Made by a program: the position numbers and the translations under genes | Assembly (NCBI RefSeq): GCF_000378465.1 | Contig: NZ_KB899919.1 | Span: 1-64,000 of the forward strand | DNA from: Elioraea tepidiphila DSM 17972 | GTDB lineage: Bacteria > Pseudomonadota > Alphaproteobacteria > Acetobacterales > Acetobacteraceae | Direction of reading: 5' to 3' | Length of the DNA stretch: 64,000 nucleotides | Notes under the pieces: generated by a model | What the model was told of the DNA's origin: nothing | Database searches by the model: none | The model's input: the letters and a program-made list of their open reading frames with translations, nothing else | Part shown: positions 42,301-51,977 of the stretch, in pieces | How positions within the stretch are numbered: the first letter of the stretch is position 1 | Layout of the letters: the number at the start of each line of letters is the position of its first letter

Positions 42301-42689
42301 CCGTCCGGCCAGCCGAGATAGGCGGCCGAAATCCCCGGCACGGAGCGCAGCACCCCGGCGAGGGCATGCAGCCGCTCGGCGCGCTCGGCGTCGGCGGTGG
42401 TTCGGGTGATCGGGTCGGCGGCGAGCGCCTCGGCCGCGCCCCGCGCGGTCGCCTCCAGGCGGCGCAGCTCCTGCACCGCCAGGCGACCATTGCCGTCCAG
42501 CGCCGCCGCGACCGCCTCGTCCACCAGCGCCTGCGAGCTGCGCCCCGCGACCGTACCGAGCGCCACCGCCGCGGCACCGAGCAGCAGCATGAACAGGGCG
42601 GTTATGTGGACGTGAAGCGGCGCCTGCCAGCGCCCCGCAGGCAAGCCCGCCCCCGGAAGGCTGCGGTCGGTCGATGAGTCGGCCATCAA
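39375..42689 (-). CDS. Hybrid sensor histidine kinase (dCache, HAMP-like, GAF, PAS, HisKA, HATPase, REC)
   Basis: A 1104-residue membrane kinase. Transmembrane helices at about 28-48 and 375-395 flank a periplasmic Cache-type sensor (WPDGSFVLLRPVGSD, YPFDPRVRPWFRDAMRA, VPYLFFTTLEPGITAARR). A HAMP-like linker, a GAF-like domain (about 440-590), and a PAS/PAC pair with VNEAFVRLTGWSREEAIG follow. HisKA has His744 in GGVAHDFNNLLTVILGNAE, and HATPase has NLAINARDAMPKGG and GEGSGLGLSMVYGFV. A C-terminal receiver has Asp1035 (LLFSDIVMPGGMDG). The YPFDPRxRPWF Cache motif is typical of small-molecule sensors. It is divergent from glnD; no partner regulator is adjacent. ATG 42686 is an equally possible start. 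Confidence 0.92.
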   Translation of the reverse strand: MMADSSTDRSLPGAGLPAGRWQAPLHVHITALFMLLLGAAAVALGTVAGRSSQALVDEAVAAALDGNGRLAVQELRRLEATARGAAEALAADPITRTTADAERAERLHALAGVLRSVPGISAAYLGWPDGSFVLLRPVGSDLDHLGAPAGAAWLVQWANPAGARFEFLSEALEPLERREGVDYPFDPRVRPWFRDAMRAEGTIVTVPYLFFTTLEPGITAARRAASGAVAGVDVALWDLSTRLSVGSLAAGAEAVVLDAEGGVMADANIARLRRLVAARTPTPASPASEFLPRAAELGPPVLAHLAERWRNTREGFEGRLSAGGQGWLAMIVPLGLPGTAFAMAAPEEVLGRGPSAIRARLLTVSGLALLFAVPVIWGVARLVARPVAAFAREAQAVARLEFADTPRRTSRVRELAELDEAIAAMRTALGGFTAVAHGIVASEQIDPVLANTLDALMRASGADRGAAWLMTDGTMTLAVVRRAPDAPTDAPIGIGGAADDLAARIGQSAPHLLASFAPDDPRLGPLAGGTAPLTVLGVPLKARSSEVTGAIALARAEPAEHAFPPSILALVDAVARPVALAIDRRRLIAAQRASLEQLRLLETAVSRLNDMVMITADPGGDPATARIVYVNEAFVRLTGWSREEAIGARPQMLNGPETDQEELDRVARALRRGETARTEVIAYTKAGGTIRLEMDVAPIPDRFGRVCHWVTVERDVTERRKVEERLRQSQKLEALGQLTGGVAHDFNNLLTVILGNAEALADELADNERLRRLAEMAATAAERGAELTDRLLAFARRRPLEPKAVDLAALLGGMDGLLRQALTERVDLEVTAERGLWPALVDPGQLESAVLNLAINARDAMPKGGRLTIALANASLDAVGATEGETIAPGDYVLLSVTDTGTGMAPEVAERAFDPFFTTKDVGEGSGLGLSMVYGFVTQSKGHARIETSLGEGTTVRLYLPRAAEPPGQRLRRGADAAPRGAGEHILLVEDEPLVREHTAALLQSLGYRVSTAGNGPEAMEILARRADVDLLFSDIVMPGGMDGRALGEQARRLNPALKVLFASGYAPAGPAHEPPGTEAIGLLAKPYRRQELAERVRAALDAT

Positions 42690-42899
42690 TGACGCGGCCG
42701 AACGCCGCGCAAACCCGCAATGCGCATGGAATCACCGTAACCCAAGGGTCCAGGTGAGACACAACACAACTTCCGGACGAGAGCCCCGTCGCGCCGCCCC
42801 AACGCGAACGAAACACGCGATGATCTGCCTGCGGCGCCACCGCGGCCGGCCGCCGCGTCCCCCCTTCTTCGCGGCTGCGAAATGCGGTTAGACTGGCCT

Positions 42900-45701
42900 A
42901 TGGACCAAGCTGTCGGCGGGCTTCCCTCCGCCGCCGGACGGGGCAGAGCGGCCCCGCCGGCGGATGCCGACACGCTCGCCGCCGAGCTCGCTGGCCTGCC
43001 CCGCAACGGCGCCAATCCGCCGCGCGACGAGGCGCTCGCGTTGTTCCGCCGGCATCTCGGCCGCGTCCAGGCCGACACCAAGGCGCGGTTCGAGGCGGGG
43101 CTGTCGGGCCTGGACGCGGCGCGCCTGCTCGCCCAGCGGATGGACGAGACGGTCCGGCTGCTGCACCGCTGGACCACGCGCGTGGTCTATCCGCCCGGGG
43201 TCGAGTCCGCCGGCGAGGCGCTGGCGCTCGCCGCCACGGGCGGCTTCGGCCGCGGCGTGCTCGCCCCCTTCTCGGATCTCGACCTGTTGTTCCTGACACC
43301 CTGGAAGGAACCGCCACGCACCGAGCAGGTGGTGGAGTTCATGCTCTACTTCCTCTGGGACCTCGGGCTGAAGGTCGGACATGCGACGCGCAGCATCGAC
43401 GAGTGTATCGCCCATGCGCGCAACGACCAGACCATCCGCACCTCGCTGATCGACGCGCGGTTCCTCGCCGGCGACCGGCCGGTGTTCGACGAGTTCGCCG
43501 GGCGCTTTCGCGAGGATTGCGCGCGCCAGGGTGCGGCCGCGTTCTTCGCCGCCAAGCGCGCCGAGCGGGCCGACCGGCAGCGCAAGTACGGCGATTCCGC
43601 CTTCCTGCTCGAACCCAACGTGAAGGACGGCAAGGGCGGGCTGCGCGACCTGCAGACCCTGTTCTGGATGATGCGGCACACCAGCGGCATCGCCCGGTTC
43701 GAGGACGCGGCCGACCCGGCGCTGCCGGGCGGGCCGCTGATCACGGAGGGCGAGGTGCGCGCCTGGCGCCGCGCCGCCGAGTTCCTCTGGTCGGTGCGCT
43801 TCCATCTCCACTACACCACGGGTCGCGCCGAGGAGCGTCTCACCTTCGACCTCCAGCCGGTGATCGGCGCGGCCATGGGCTACACGCGCCACGGCGCGGT
43901 GCAGGGGGTGGAACGCTTCATGAAGCACTACTTCCTGACCGCGCGCGAAGTGCGCCGGCTGACGCTGACGATCGAGCCGGTGGTGGAACGGCGCGCGCTC
44001 GGCCCGCCCGCGCTCGCGCCGGAGGCGCCGCCCGCCCTCGCCGCGCGCGGCTTCGCGCTGGAAGCCGGCAAGCTGGTGCTCGCACCCGGGCGCAGCTTCG
44101 CCGCCGAGCCGATCCTGCTGTTCCGCGTGCTGCAGGCCGCACGCGACACCGGCCGCGAGCTGCATCCGCTGACGCTGCGCGCGCTGGTGCAGGAGGCACG
44201 GGTGGCGGCCAGGCTGCGCGACGATCCGGAAGCGAACGCCGCCTTCCTCGACCTCGTCGCCTCGCCGAAGATGGACAGCGCGCAGTGGCTGAAGGTGATG
44301 AACCTCGCCGGCATCCTCGGCCGCTTCATCCCCGACTGGGCGCGCGTGGTCGGGCAGATGCAGTTCGACACCTACCACGTGTTCACCGTCGACGAGCACA
44401 CGATCGAGGCGGTGCGCGTGCTCAACCAGCTCGAGCAGGGCGAACTCGCCGGCATCGCACCGGTGGCGACCGCGCTGATCGGCCAGGTGCAATCGCGCCG
44501 CGCCCTCTATGTCGCGATGCTGCTGCACGACATCGCCAAGGGCCGCGGTGGTGATCATTCCGAACTCGGCGCGGCGATCGCGCAGGATCTCGGGCCTCGC
44601 ATCGGGTTGTCGGCCGAGGAGACCGAGACCGTCTCCTGGCTGGTGCTGCACCACCTCGTGCTCAGCCAGACCGCGTTCAAGCGCGACATTGACGATCCCA
44701 AGACCATTCTTGACCTGGCCGAACTCGTGCAGAGCCCGGAGCGGCTGCGCCTCCTGATGGCGCTCACGGTCGCCGACATGCGCGCGGTGTCGTCGAAGAT
44801 CTGGAACAACTGGAAGGCGACGCTCTTGCGCGAGATCTACTGGCGCGTCGCCGAGGTACTGGCAGGCGGGCTCAACGTGCCCGAGCGCGACACGCGCGTC
44901 GCTCGCGCCCGCCAGGCCGCGTCCGCCGCGCTGGAGGCGGAGGGGTGGAGTGCAGCCGACCGCGAGGCGTTCCTGTCCCTCGGCTATCCGGCCTATTGGC
45001 TCGGCTTCGATCCCGAGACACATCTGCGCCACGCGCGTCTGGTCCGCGACGCCGAGGCAGCCGGCCAAGCGCTCTCGATCAAGACCGTGGTCCTGCCCGA
45101 GCGCGGCGTGACCGAGGTCACGGTCTACACCGCCGACCATCCCGGCCTGTTCAGCAAGATCGCGGGCGCGCTCGCGGTCGCCGGCGCCTCGATCGTGGAC
45201 GCGCGCATCCACACCATGACCAACGGCATGGCGCTCGACACGTTCTGGATCCAGGATGCCGCCGGCGGCGCGTTCGACGCGCCGCATCGCATCGCGCGGA
45301 TGAGCGTGCTGGTCGAGCAGGCGCTGTCGGGGCGGCTGCGCATCGCCGAGGAGATCCGGAAGGCGCGTCCCCCATTCCCGCGCACCCGCGCGATCCATGT
45401 GCCGCCACGTGTGGTGATCGACAACCACGCCTCGGCCACGCATACGGTGGTGGAGGTGAACGGGCGCGACCGGCCGGGCCTGCTGCACGACGTCACCGCG
45501 GCGATGAGCGAGCAGGGTGTGCAGATCGCCTCCGCCCATGTCACCACCTACGGCGTGCGCGCGGTCGACGTGTTCTACGTGAAGGACGTGTTCGGCCTGA
45601 AGATCGAGAACGAGCGCAAGCTCGCGAGCCTGAAGGAGGCTTTGCTCGCCGCGCTCGACGCGCCAGGCGAGGCGTCCGGGGCGCATCCTGCGGCCGCCTG
45701 A
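42900..45701 (+). CDS. glnD: Bifunctional [protein-PII] uridylyltransferase/uridylyl-removing enzyme
   Basis: A 933-residue GlnD of full length. The nucleotidyltransferase domain has ATGGFGRGVLAPFSDLDLLF, followed by PII-UTase helices with EPNVKDGKGGLRDLQTLFW. The HD domain (VFTVDEHTIEAVRVLNQ, AMLLHDIAKGRGGDHSELGA) removes UMP. Two C-terminal ACT domains (VYTADHPGLFSKIAGALA and VNGRDRPGLLHDVTAAMSE) sense glutamine. It is the primary nitrogen sensor acting on PII proteins. The order glnD-murJ-trpS is conserved in Alphaproteobacteria. ATG 42882 is in frame six codons upstream; neither start has a clear Shine-Dalgarno. Confidence 0.97.
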   Translation: MDQAVGGLPSAAGRGRAAPPADADTLAAELAGLPRNGANPPRDEALALFRRHLGRVQADTKARFEAGLSGLDAARLLAQRMDETVRLLHRWTTRVVYPPGVESAGEALALAATGGFGRGVLAPFSDLDLLFLTPWKEPPRTEQVVEFMLYFLWDLGLKVGHATRSIDECIAHARNDQTIRTSLIDARFLAGDRPVFDEFAGRFREDCARQGAAAFFAAKRAERADRQRKYGDSAFLLEPNVKDGKGGLRDLQTLFWMMRHTSGIARFEDAADPALPGGPLITEGEVRAWRRAAEFLWSVRFHLHYTTGRAEERLTFDLQPVIGAAMGYTRHGAVQGVERFMKHYFLTAREVRRLTLTIEPVVERRALGPPALAPEAPPALAARGFALEAGKLVLAPGRSFAAEPILLFRVLQAARDTGRELHPLTLRALVQEARVAARLRDDPEANAAFLDLVASPKMDSAQWLKVMNLAGILGRFIPDWARVVGQMQFDTYHVFTVDEHTIEAVRVLNQLEQGELAGIAPVATALIGQVQSRRALYVAMLLHDIAKGRGGDHSELGAAIAQDLGPRIGLSAEETETVSWLVLHHLVLSQTAFKRDIDDPKTILDLAELVQSPERLRLLMALTVADMRAVSSKIWNNWKATLLREIYWRVAEVLAGGLNVPERDTRVARARQAASAALEAEGWSAADREAFLSLGYPAYWLGFDPETHLRHARLVRDAEAAGQALSIKTVVLPERGVTEVTVYTADHPGLFSKIAGALAVAGASIVDARIHTMTNGMALDTFWIQDAAGGAFDAPHRIARMSVLVEQALSGRLRIAEEIRKARPPFPRTRAIHVPPRVVIDNHASATHTVVEVNGRDRPGLLHDVTAAMSEQGVQIASAHVTTYGVRAVDVFYVKDVFGLKIENERKLASLKEALLAALDAPGEASGAHPAAA

Positions 45702-45719
45702 GGGGCGGCGTTTCCACTC

Positions 45720-47261
45720 ATGATTCGGAACGTTTTCACGGTCGGCGCCTGGACTGCCGCGAGCCGGGTGCTCGGTTTCATCCGCGACATCCTGATCGCC
45801 GCCGCGCTCGGCGCGGGTCCGGCGGCCGATGCCTTCTTCGTCGCGTTGAAGCTGCCCAACTTCTTCCGCCGCCTGTTCGGGGAGGGCGCGTTCTCGGCCG
45901 CCTTCGTGCCGCTGTTCGCCGGCAGCCTCGCCGCGGAAGGGCGCGAGCAGGCGCGCCGCGTCGCCGAGGGCGCGCTCTCGGTGCTGTTGACGACGCTCGC
46001 GCTGCTGACGCTCGCGGCGATCGTCTTCATGCCGGAGGCGATGACGCTGCTCGCGCCGGGGTTCCTCCGCGACCCGGAACGGTTCGCGCTTGCCGTCGAA
46101 CTGACGCGCATCACCTTCCCGTATCTGATGCTGATCTGCCTTGTCGCGCTGTTCTCGGGCGTGTTGAACGGGCTCGATCGCTTCGCCGTCGCCGCGGCCG
46201 CGCCGCTGCTGTTCAATGTCGCGCTGATCGGTGGGCTTGCACTCGCGCCGCTCCTGGCGCTGCCGGTCGCGCACGGGCTCGCCTGGGGCGTCGCGGCGGC
46301 GGGAATCCTTCAGTTCGTGCTGCTCGCCTGGGCGGTGGCCGCGGCCGGGATGCCACTCCGCCTGCCTGTCCCGCGCCTGACACCCGAGGTGCGGCTGCTG
46401 CTCCGGCGCATGGGGCCGGGCGCGATCGGCGCCGGCGTCACGCAGATCAACCTGATGGTGGACGTGATCATCGCCTCGTTCCTGCCGCAGGGCTCGATCG
46501 CGTTCCTCTACTACGCCGACCGGGTGAACCAGCTGCCGCTCGGCGTGATCGGCACCGCCGTCGGCACCGCACTGCTGCCCGCGCTTTCGCGGCAGGTGAG
46601 GGCGGGCGAGGGCGCGGCCGCGCTCGCGACGCAGAACCGCGCGATCGAGCTCGCGCTGCTTTTGACCGTGCCGGCTGCGGTCGGTCTCGCCGTCGCGGCC
46701 TGGCCGATCGTGCATGTGCTGTTCGGCCGTGGCGCCTTCGGACCGGGGGACGTCGCCGCGACCGCGGCCGCGCTCGCGGTCTATGCGCTGGGGCTTCCCG
46801 CCTATGTGCTGGTGAAGGTGTTCGCGCCGGGCTTCTTCGCCCGTGGCGACACGGCGAGCCCGGTGAAGGTGGCGATCATCTGCGTGGTGCTGAACATCGC
46901 GCTCTGCCTCGCGCTCATCGGGCCGCTCGTGCATGTCGGCATCGCGCTCGCCACCGTGATCGCCGGGTGGGTCAACGCGCTGGCGCTCGGGGCATGGCTG
47001 TGGCGGCAGGGGCGGCTTGCCCCTGATGCGCGGCTGCGTGCGTTCCTGCCGCGGCTGGTCGCGGCGGCGGCGATCATGGGCGTCACGATCTGGGTGGCGG
47101 AGGAGTTCGTGTTCGACACGCTGTTCCGCACCCAGGGCTATCGCTGGGGTGCGCTCGGCACGCTGATCGCGCTGGCGACGGCCGTGTTCGGCTTTGCCGC
47201 GCTTGCCCTGCGCGTGGCCGACATCGGCGAGCTGCGCAGCTATCTGCGCCGGCGGGCTTGA
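45720..47261 (+). CDS. murJ: Lipid II flippase MurJ
   Basis: A 513-residue membrane protein with about 14 helices. It begins [23 protein letters not shown] and continues [22 protein letters not shown], the invariant MurJ N-terminal region with the essential cavity arginines. Later it has [28 protein letters not shown]. It flips lipid II across the inner membrane for peptidoglycan synthesis. It starts 18 bases after glnD and is probably co-transcribed with it. Confidence 0.96.
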   Translation: MIRNVFTVGAWTAASRVLGFIRDILIAAALGAGPAADAFFVALKLPNFFRRLFGEGAFSAAFVPLFAGSLAAEGREQARRVAEGALSVLLTTLALLTLAAIVFMPEAMTLLAPGFLRDPERFALAVELTRITFPYLMLICLVALFSGVLNGLDRFAVAAAAPLLFNVALIGGLALAPLLALPVAHGLAWGVAAAGILQFVLLAWAVAAAGMPLRLPVPRLTPEVRLLLRRMGPGAIGAGVTQINLMVDVIIASFLPQGSIAFLYYADRVNQLPLGVIGTAVGTALLPALSRQVRAGEGAAALATQNRAIELALLLTVPAAVGLAVAAWPIVHVLFGRGAFGPGDVAATAAALAVYALGLPAYVLVKVFAPGFFARGDTASPVKVAIICVVLNIALCLALIGPLVHVGIALATVIAGWVNALALGAWLWRQGRLAPDARLRAFLPRLVAAAAIMGVTIWVAEEFVFDTLFRTQGYRWGALGTLIALATAVFGFAALALRVADIGELRSYLRRRA

Positions 47262-47319
47262 CGGCGGGCCATTCCCGCCCGATCACGCCGCCCCCGATCC
47301 CCTCCACAAGGACCGATCC

Positions 47320-48330
47320 ATGATCGCCTCGCTTCCGCGCATCTTCTCTGGCGTGCAGCCGACCGGCAACCTGCACCTGGGCAACTATCTCGGTGCGCTG
47401 CGCAACTGGGTGAAGCTGCAGCACGACCACGAGTGCCTGTTCTGCGTCGTCGACATGCACGCGATCACCGTCTGGCAGGAGCCTGCCGAGCTGCACCGCG
47501 CGACGCTCGAGGTCGCGGCCGCGATGGTCGCCTGCGGCATCGATGCCGAGAAGCACATCGTGTTCAACCAGTCCGCCGTGCCGGGCCACGCGCAGCTCGC
47601 CTGGATCTTCAACTGCGTGGCGCGGATCGGCTGGCTCAACCGGATGACGCAGTTCAAGGAGAAGGCCGGCAAGGACCGCGAGAACGCCTCGGTCGGCCTC
47701 TATGCCTATCCGAACCTGATGGCGGCCGACGTGCTGCTCTACAAGGCGACGCGCGTGCCGGTCGGTGAGGACCAGAAGCAGCATCTCGAACTCGCCAACG
47801 ACATCGCGCAGAAGTTCAACCACGATTTCGGCCGCGCGGTGTTCCCGATGATCGAGCCCTTGATCCTCGGCCCCGCCGCGCGGGTGATGTCGTTGCGTGA
47901 TGGCACCAAGAAGATGAGCAAGTCGGATGCCTCCGACCAGTCGCGCATCAACCTGACCGACGATGCCGATGCGATCGCGCTGAAGGTGCGCCGGGCCAAG
48001 ACCGATCCCGAGCCGCTGCCGTCGGAGGAGGCGGGGCTGGAGGGCCGCCCGGAGGCGCGCAACCTCGTCGGTATCTATGCGGCGCTGACCGACATGCATC
48101 ACGGCGCGGTGCTGGCCGAGCACGGCGGCAAGCCGTTCAGCGCCTTCAAGGCGGCGCTGACCGACCTGCTGGTGGCGAGCCTCAGCCCGATCGCGGCCGA
48201 GATGCGAAGGCTGGTCGGCGATCCCGGTACCGTCGAGGCGATCCTCCGCCGCGGTGCCGAGCGCGCCCGCGCGCTCGCGGCACCTGTGCTGGCGGAGGTC
48301 GAGGAGACGGTCGGGTTCGTCCGCGTCTGA
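47320..48330 (+). CDS. trpS: Tryptophanyl-tRNA synthetase
   Basis: A 336-residue class I synthetase. It contains [23 protein letters not shown] (HIGH-equivalent), DMHAITV, the tryptophan-pocket region and [13 protein letters not shown] (KMSKS). The length is typical of bacterial TrpRS. It charges tRNA-Trp. ATG 47320 follows murJ by 58 bases, and the upstream frame has no conserved residues, supporting this start. Confidence 0.97.
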   Translation: MIASLPRIFSGVQPTGNLHLGNYLGALRNWVKLQHDHECLFCVVDMHAITVWQEPAELHRATLEVAAAMVACGIDAEKHIVFNQSAVPGHAQLAWIFNCVARIGWLNRMTQFKEKAGKDRENASVGLYAYPNLMAADVLLYKATRVPVGEDQKQHLELANDIAQKFNHDFGRAVFPMIEPLILGPAARVMSLRDGTKKMSKSDASDQSRINLTDDADAIALKVRRAKTDPEPLPSEEAGLEGRPEARNLVGIYAALTDMHHGAVLAEHGGKPFSAFKAALTDLLVASLSPIAAEMRRLVGDPGTVEAILRRGAERARALAAPVLAEVEETVGFVRV

Positions 48331-48357
48331 TTGCCGGGAACGAACCCGGGCTGCGGC

Positions 48358-49326
48358 TCAGTCCGGCGTGATGTTGTTCTCGCGGATCACCTGCGCCCAA
48401 CGGTCGATCTCGGTGTTGAGGAACCGCTCGAAGGTTTCGGGGTCGGAGATGCGCAGGTCCATGCCGAGTCCGGCAAGCCGCTCGCGCGCCTGGGGCTGGC
48501 CGATCGCGTCGGTCAGCGCAGCATGCATGCGCGCCTGCATGGGCTTGGGCGTGCGCGACGGCATCAGGATGCCCCACCAGGCATAGGCCGCGAACCCCTC
48601 GAAGCCGAGCTCGCGCATGGTCGGCGTGTTCGGCAGGCCGGGATGGCGCTCGGCGCCGGTGATCGCGAGCGGGCGGATCGCGCCGGCGTCCATCTGCGGT
48701 CGCAGCACCACGATCGTCGCCATCGCCAGCGGCACGTTGCCGGCCGCGGCGTCCTGCACCAGCGGGCCGCCGCCGCGATAGGGCACATGCGTCATGCCGA
48801 ACCCGCCGAGCTTCTGGAGCTGCGTCATCGCCAGATGCGCGAGGCTGCCATTGCCGATCGTGCCGTAGGGCGGCTCCTTGCCCGGCTGCTTGCCTTCGGC
48901 GATCACCTGGCGGAAGTCGGTATAGGGGGTCGAGCGATGCGCGGTGACCACCATCGCATTGGTGCCGACCAGCATCAGCGGCGCGAGATCGCGCCTGGTG
49001 TCGAAGGGCAGGTTCGGGATCAGCGTGGGGTTGGTCGCGTGGGTGTCGAACACGAACAGCACGGTGCAGCCATCGCCGGGTGCAGCCGCCGCTGCCGCGG
49101 TGCCGATCGAGCCGGCGGCACCGCCGCGGTTCTCCACTACGATGGTGCGGCCGAGCAGCTCGCTCATGCGCGGCTGGATGAGCCGGGCGAGCGCGTCGGT
49201 GCTGCCGCCGGGCGGGAACGGGACCATGAAGCGGATCGTGCGCTCGGGGCAGATGTCGCCCTGGGCGAGCGCCGGTCCGGCAGCCAGCATCGCGGCGCAG
49301 ATCGCCGCAGCAAATCGCAGACGCAT
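48358..49326 (-). CDS. Bug/TctC-family periplasmic solute receptor, orphan
   Basis: A 322-residue secreted protein: signal peptide MRLRFAAAICAAMLAAGPALA, then TIRFMVPFPPGGSTDALARLIQPRMSE and ENRGGAAGSIGT (typical Bug ligand loops), YGTIGNGSLAHLAMTQLQK, HVPYRGGGPLVQDAAAGNVPL and PTMRELGFEGFAAYAWWGI. Such receptors bind carboxylates for TctAB-type permeases, but none is adjacent here. It may share the tctAB permease at 25488-27409 or another elsewhere. GGGAGGATC precedes ATG 49326. The 190 bases upstream to the HIT gene contain nothing I can identify. Confidence 0.9.
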   Translation of the reverse strand: MRLRFAAAICAAMLAAGPALAQGDICPERTIRFMVPFPPGGSTDALARLIQPRMSELLGRTIVVENRGGAAGSIGTAAAAAAPGDGCTVLFVFDTHATNPTLIPNLPFDTRRDLAPLMLVGTNAMVVTAHRSTPYTDFRQVIAEGKQPGKEPPYGTIGNGSLAHLAMTQLQKLGGFGMTHVPYRGGGPLVQDAAAGNVPLAMATIVVLRPQMDAGAIRPLAITGAERHPGLPNTPTMRELGFEGFAAYAWWGILMPSRTPKPMQARMHAALTDAIGQPQARERLAGLGMDLRISDPETFERFLNTEIDRWAQVIRENNITPD

Positions 49327-49516
49327 GAATGATCCTCCCTGTCGTGTTGCGGCGAGAGCATCACGCGCCAGCGGAGCCGTCAACGGCACGGTCCCCGCGG
49401 CGCACGCGGGGGCCGTTCCGTTCCCCGGCGCTCGGCGATCCTTCGGCGCGCGATCGCCAAACCAGTCCTGCGGGCGATCCCGTCTGCGAAACGGTCACGC
49501 CTCGGCGCGGAACGGA

Positions 49517-49903
49517 TCAGTCCTTGGCCGGCGGCACCATCCGCCCGAGATTGCGTCCGCCGAAGATGTGCACGTGGAAATGCGGCACCTCCTGGTGTCC
49601 GTGCACGCCCATGTTGGTCAGCACGCGATAGCCGGACGCCTCAAGCGACAGGTCCTTCGCGACCTTGCCGACGGCGCGCCAGAATCCGGCGATCTCGGCA
49701 TCCGAGGCGTTGGCCGAGAAATCCGCCATCGACACGTACTGCCCCTTCGGCACGACCAGCACATGCACGGGTGCCTGCGGGTTGATGTCGTGGAAGGCGA
49801 GGGCGACGTCGTCCTCGTAGACTTTCCTGCACGGGATCTCGCCGCGCAGAATGCGCGCGAAGATGTTCGAGGGATCGTAGGGCGGCAGGCCGCTGACAGG
49901 CAT
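49517..49903 (-). CDS. HIT-family protein (HinT-like)
   Basis: A 128-residue histidine-triad protein: SNIFARILRGEIPCRKVYEDDVALAFHDINPQAP at the N-terminus (the usual HinT opening) and the active-site HFHVHIFGGRNLG near the C-terminus. HinT-type enzymes hydrolyse purine nucleoside phosphoramidates. It is the last gene of the hisF-hisE-HIT order commonly seen in Alphaproteobacteria, 34 bases after hisE. Confidence 0.93.
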   Translation of the reverse strand: MPVSGLPPYDPSNIFARILRGEIPCRKVYEDDVALAFHDINPQAPVHVLVVPKGQYVSMADFSANASDAEIAGFWRAVGKVAKDLSLEASGYRVLTNMGVHGHQEVPHFHVHIFGGRNLGRMVPPAKD

Positions 49904-49937
49904 GGCGAGGCTCCGGCGGATCGACGGCGCGATTCGC

Positions 49938-50345
49938 CTACCACACCTTCTTGGTGCCCGGCAGCCGGCGCAGCACCGGCTGGGCGCGCGCCGCCTTCTC
50001 GGCGATGCCGCTGACCCCCTGGCGCCGCTCCAGCTCGGCCCAGACCGTCCCGGGGCGAATGCCGGCGTCCACCCACACGACCATGAGGTGGTAGAGCAGA
50101 TCGGCGCTCTCGGCGATCACGCCGTCGCGGTTGCCGCGCGTCGCCTCGATCACCGCCTCGACCGCCTCCTCGCCGAGCTTCTGCGCCACCTTCGCGGTGC
50201 CGCGCGAGAGCAGGCGAGCGGAATGCGAGAGGGCCGGGTCGGCGCCCTTGCGCGACTCGACGGTGGCGTAGAGCCGATCGAGGATCGTCGCGTCAAGGGC
50301 GCCCGGCGCAGCAGGCTTCTTCAGATCCTTCGCGGCCTTGCCCAT
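49938..50345 (-). CDS. hisE: Phosphoribosyl-ATP diphosphatase
   Basis: A 135-residue MazG-like pyrophosphatase: [47 protein letters not shown], the metal-binding KxGEE...E pattern, and [13 protein letters not shown]. It catalyses the second step of histidine synthesis. It has a short extra N-terminus ([11 protein letters not shown]) compared with minimal HisE proteins. It lies seven bases after hisF. Confidence 0.95.
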   Translation of the reverse strand: MGKAAKDLKKPAAPGALDATILDRLYATVESRKGADPALSHSARLLSRGTAKVAQKLGEEAVEAVIEATRGNRDGVIAESADLLYHLMVVWVDAGIRPGTVWAELERRQGVSGIAEKAARAQPVLRRLPGTKKVW

Positions 50346-50352
50346 TCTCGCC

Positions 50353-51126
<774 letters not shown>

Positions 51127-51373
51127 CGACTCGGGCGACTCCGTCCTGTTCCGTCGCGACCGCGCCTTCTGCGCCTCAGGAGTCGGACGTGCAAACGAAA
51201 AATCGACGATGGTCGCGTGACGCGGACGCAGGACTCGGGACGGACCGGATGACACGGGCCGGTTGTCGCATCCCCGACCCGCCCCTGGCGCTGTCCTAGG
51301 AGAACGATCCGCACGCCGCTGCAGCTTCTTTGGGTTACGCTAGCGATCCTTTCGCGCGCAAGGAGACCAGGCG

Positions 51374-51910
51374 ATGGATCAGGCGACCCTCTTGCTCGGC
51401 GCGCTCCGGCTGAAGGCGAAGCGCGACGGGACGCGGCTCTCGACGGCGGCGGTCGAGAGCCTGGCGGATGCGATCGCGATCGAGCGGGCCGCACTGCCGG
51501 GGCTCATTGCAGAGCTCCAGGCAGCCGGGCACGTGGCGCTGGTCTGGGGCGGGCTCGAATTGCGCGATGCGCCGCCGACCGGCGGGCGCATCGGCATCGA
51601 GGCGGCGAACGGACCGGCGATCGGCCCGACCATGACCTTCAGCACCGCCTTTCCCGTCGGCGGCCTCGCGGCCGTGCGCCAGGGTCTCGAAGCGATCGCG
51701 CCACGGCTGCAGGGGGTTGCCGCCGAGAGCGCGCGCGAGGCGCTGGCCGTGCTCGGCGCGCATCCCGCGCCCGACGCGCCGGAGGAGGCAAGGCGCGCCT
51801 GGGCCGCCCGGCTGATGGATGCACTGAACGAACTGGTCCGCCGGGCACCGGAGTCCGAGGCCGTGCTCGATCTGGCCGAGCGGGCGCAGCGCGTCCTGGG
51901 CGGGAGGTAA
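51374..51910 (+). CDS. Hypothetical protein, 178 residues
   Basis: A soluble, Ala/Glu/Arg-rich protein. The N-terminal 60 residues look helical (LLGALRLKAKRDGTRLSTAAVESLADAIAIERA, then LIAELQAAGHVALVWGGLELRD, possibly a small winged-helix-like unit). A glycine-rich stretch follows, and the C-terminal ~80 residues are helical. I recognise no family. AAGGAGA lies eight bases before ATG 51374, and codon usage matches the neighbourhood, so it is likely real. It is 67 bases ahead of the HMG-CoA-lyase-type gene on the same strand. Confidence 0.7.
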   Translation: MDQATLLLGALRLKAKRDGTRLSTAAVESLADAIAIERAALPGLIAELQAAGHVALVWGGLELRDAPPTGGRIGIEAANGPAIGPTMTFSTAFPVGGLAAVRQGLEAIAPRLQGVAAESAREALAVLGAHPAPDAPEEARRAWAARLMDALNELVRRAPESEAVLDLAERAQRVLGGR

Positions 51911-51977
51911 GCGGCCCGCGGCGCGGCGGAAACGCGCCCCTATCCCGTTCCGCGCGGCACCGGGGTAGGGTCGCGGC

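Noticed and set aside
42888-46934. A 1348-codon minus-strand frame opposite glnD and murJ
   Set aside because: Its translation is His/Arg/Glu-rich with no domain. It mirrors two clear genes and is a by-product of high G+C.
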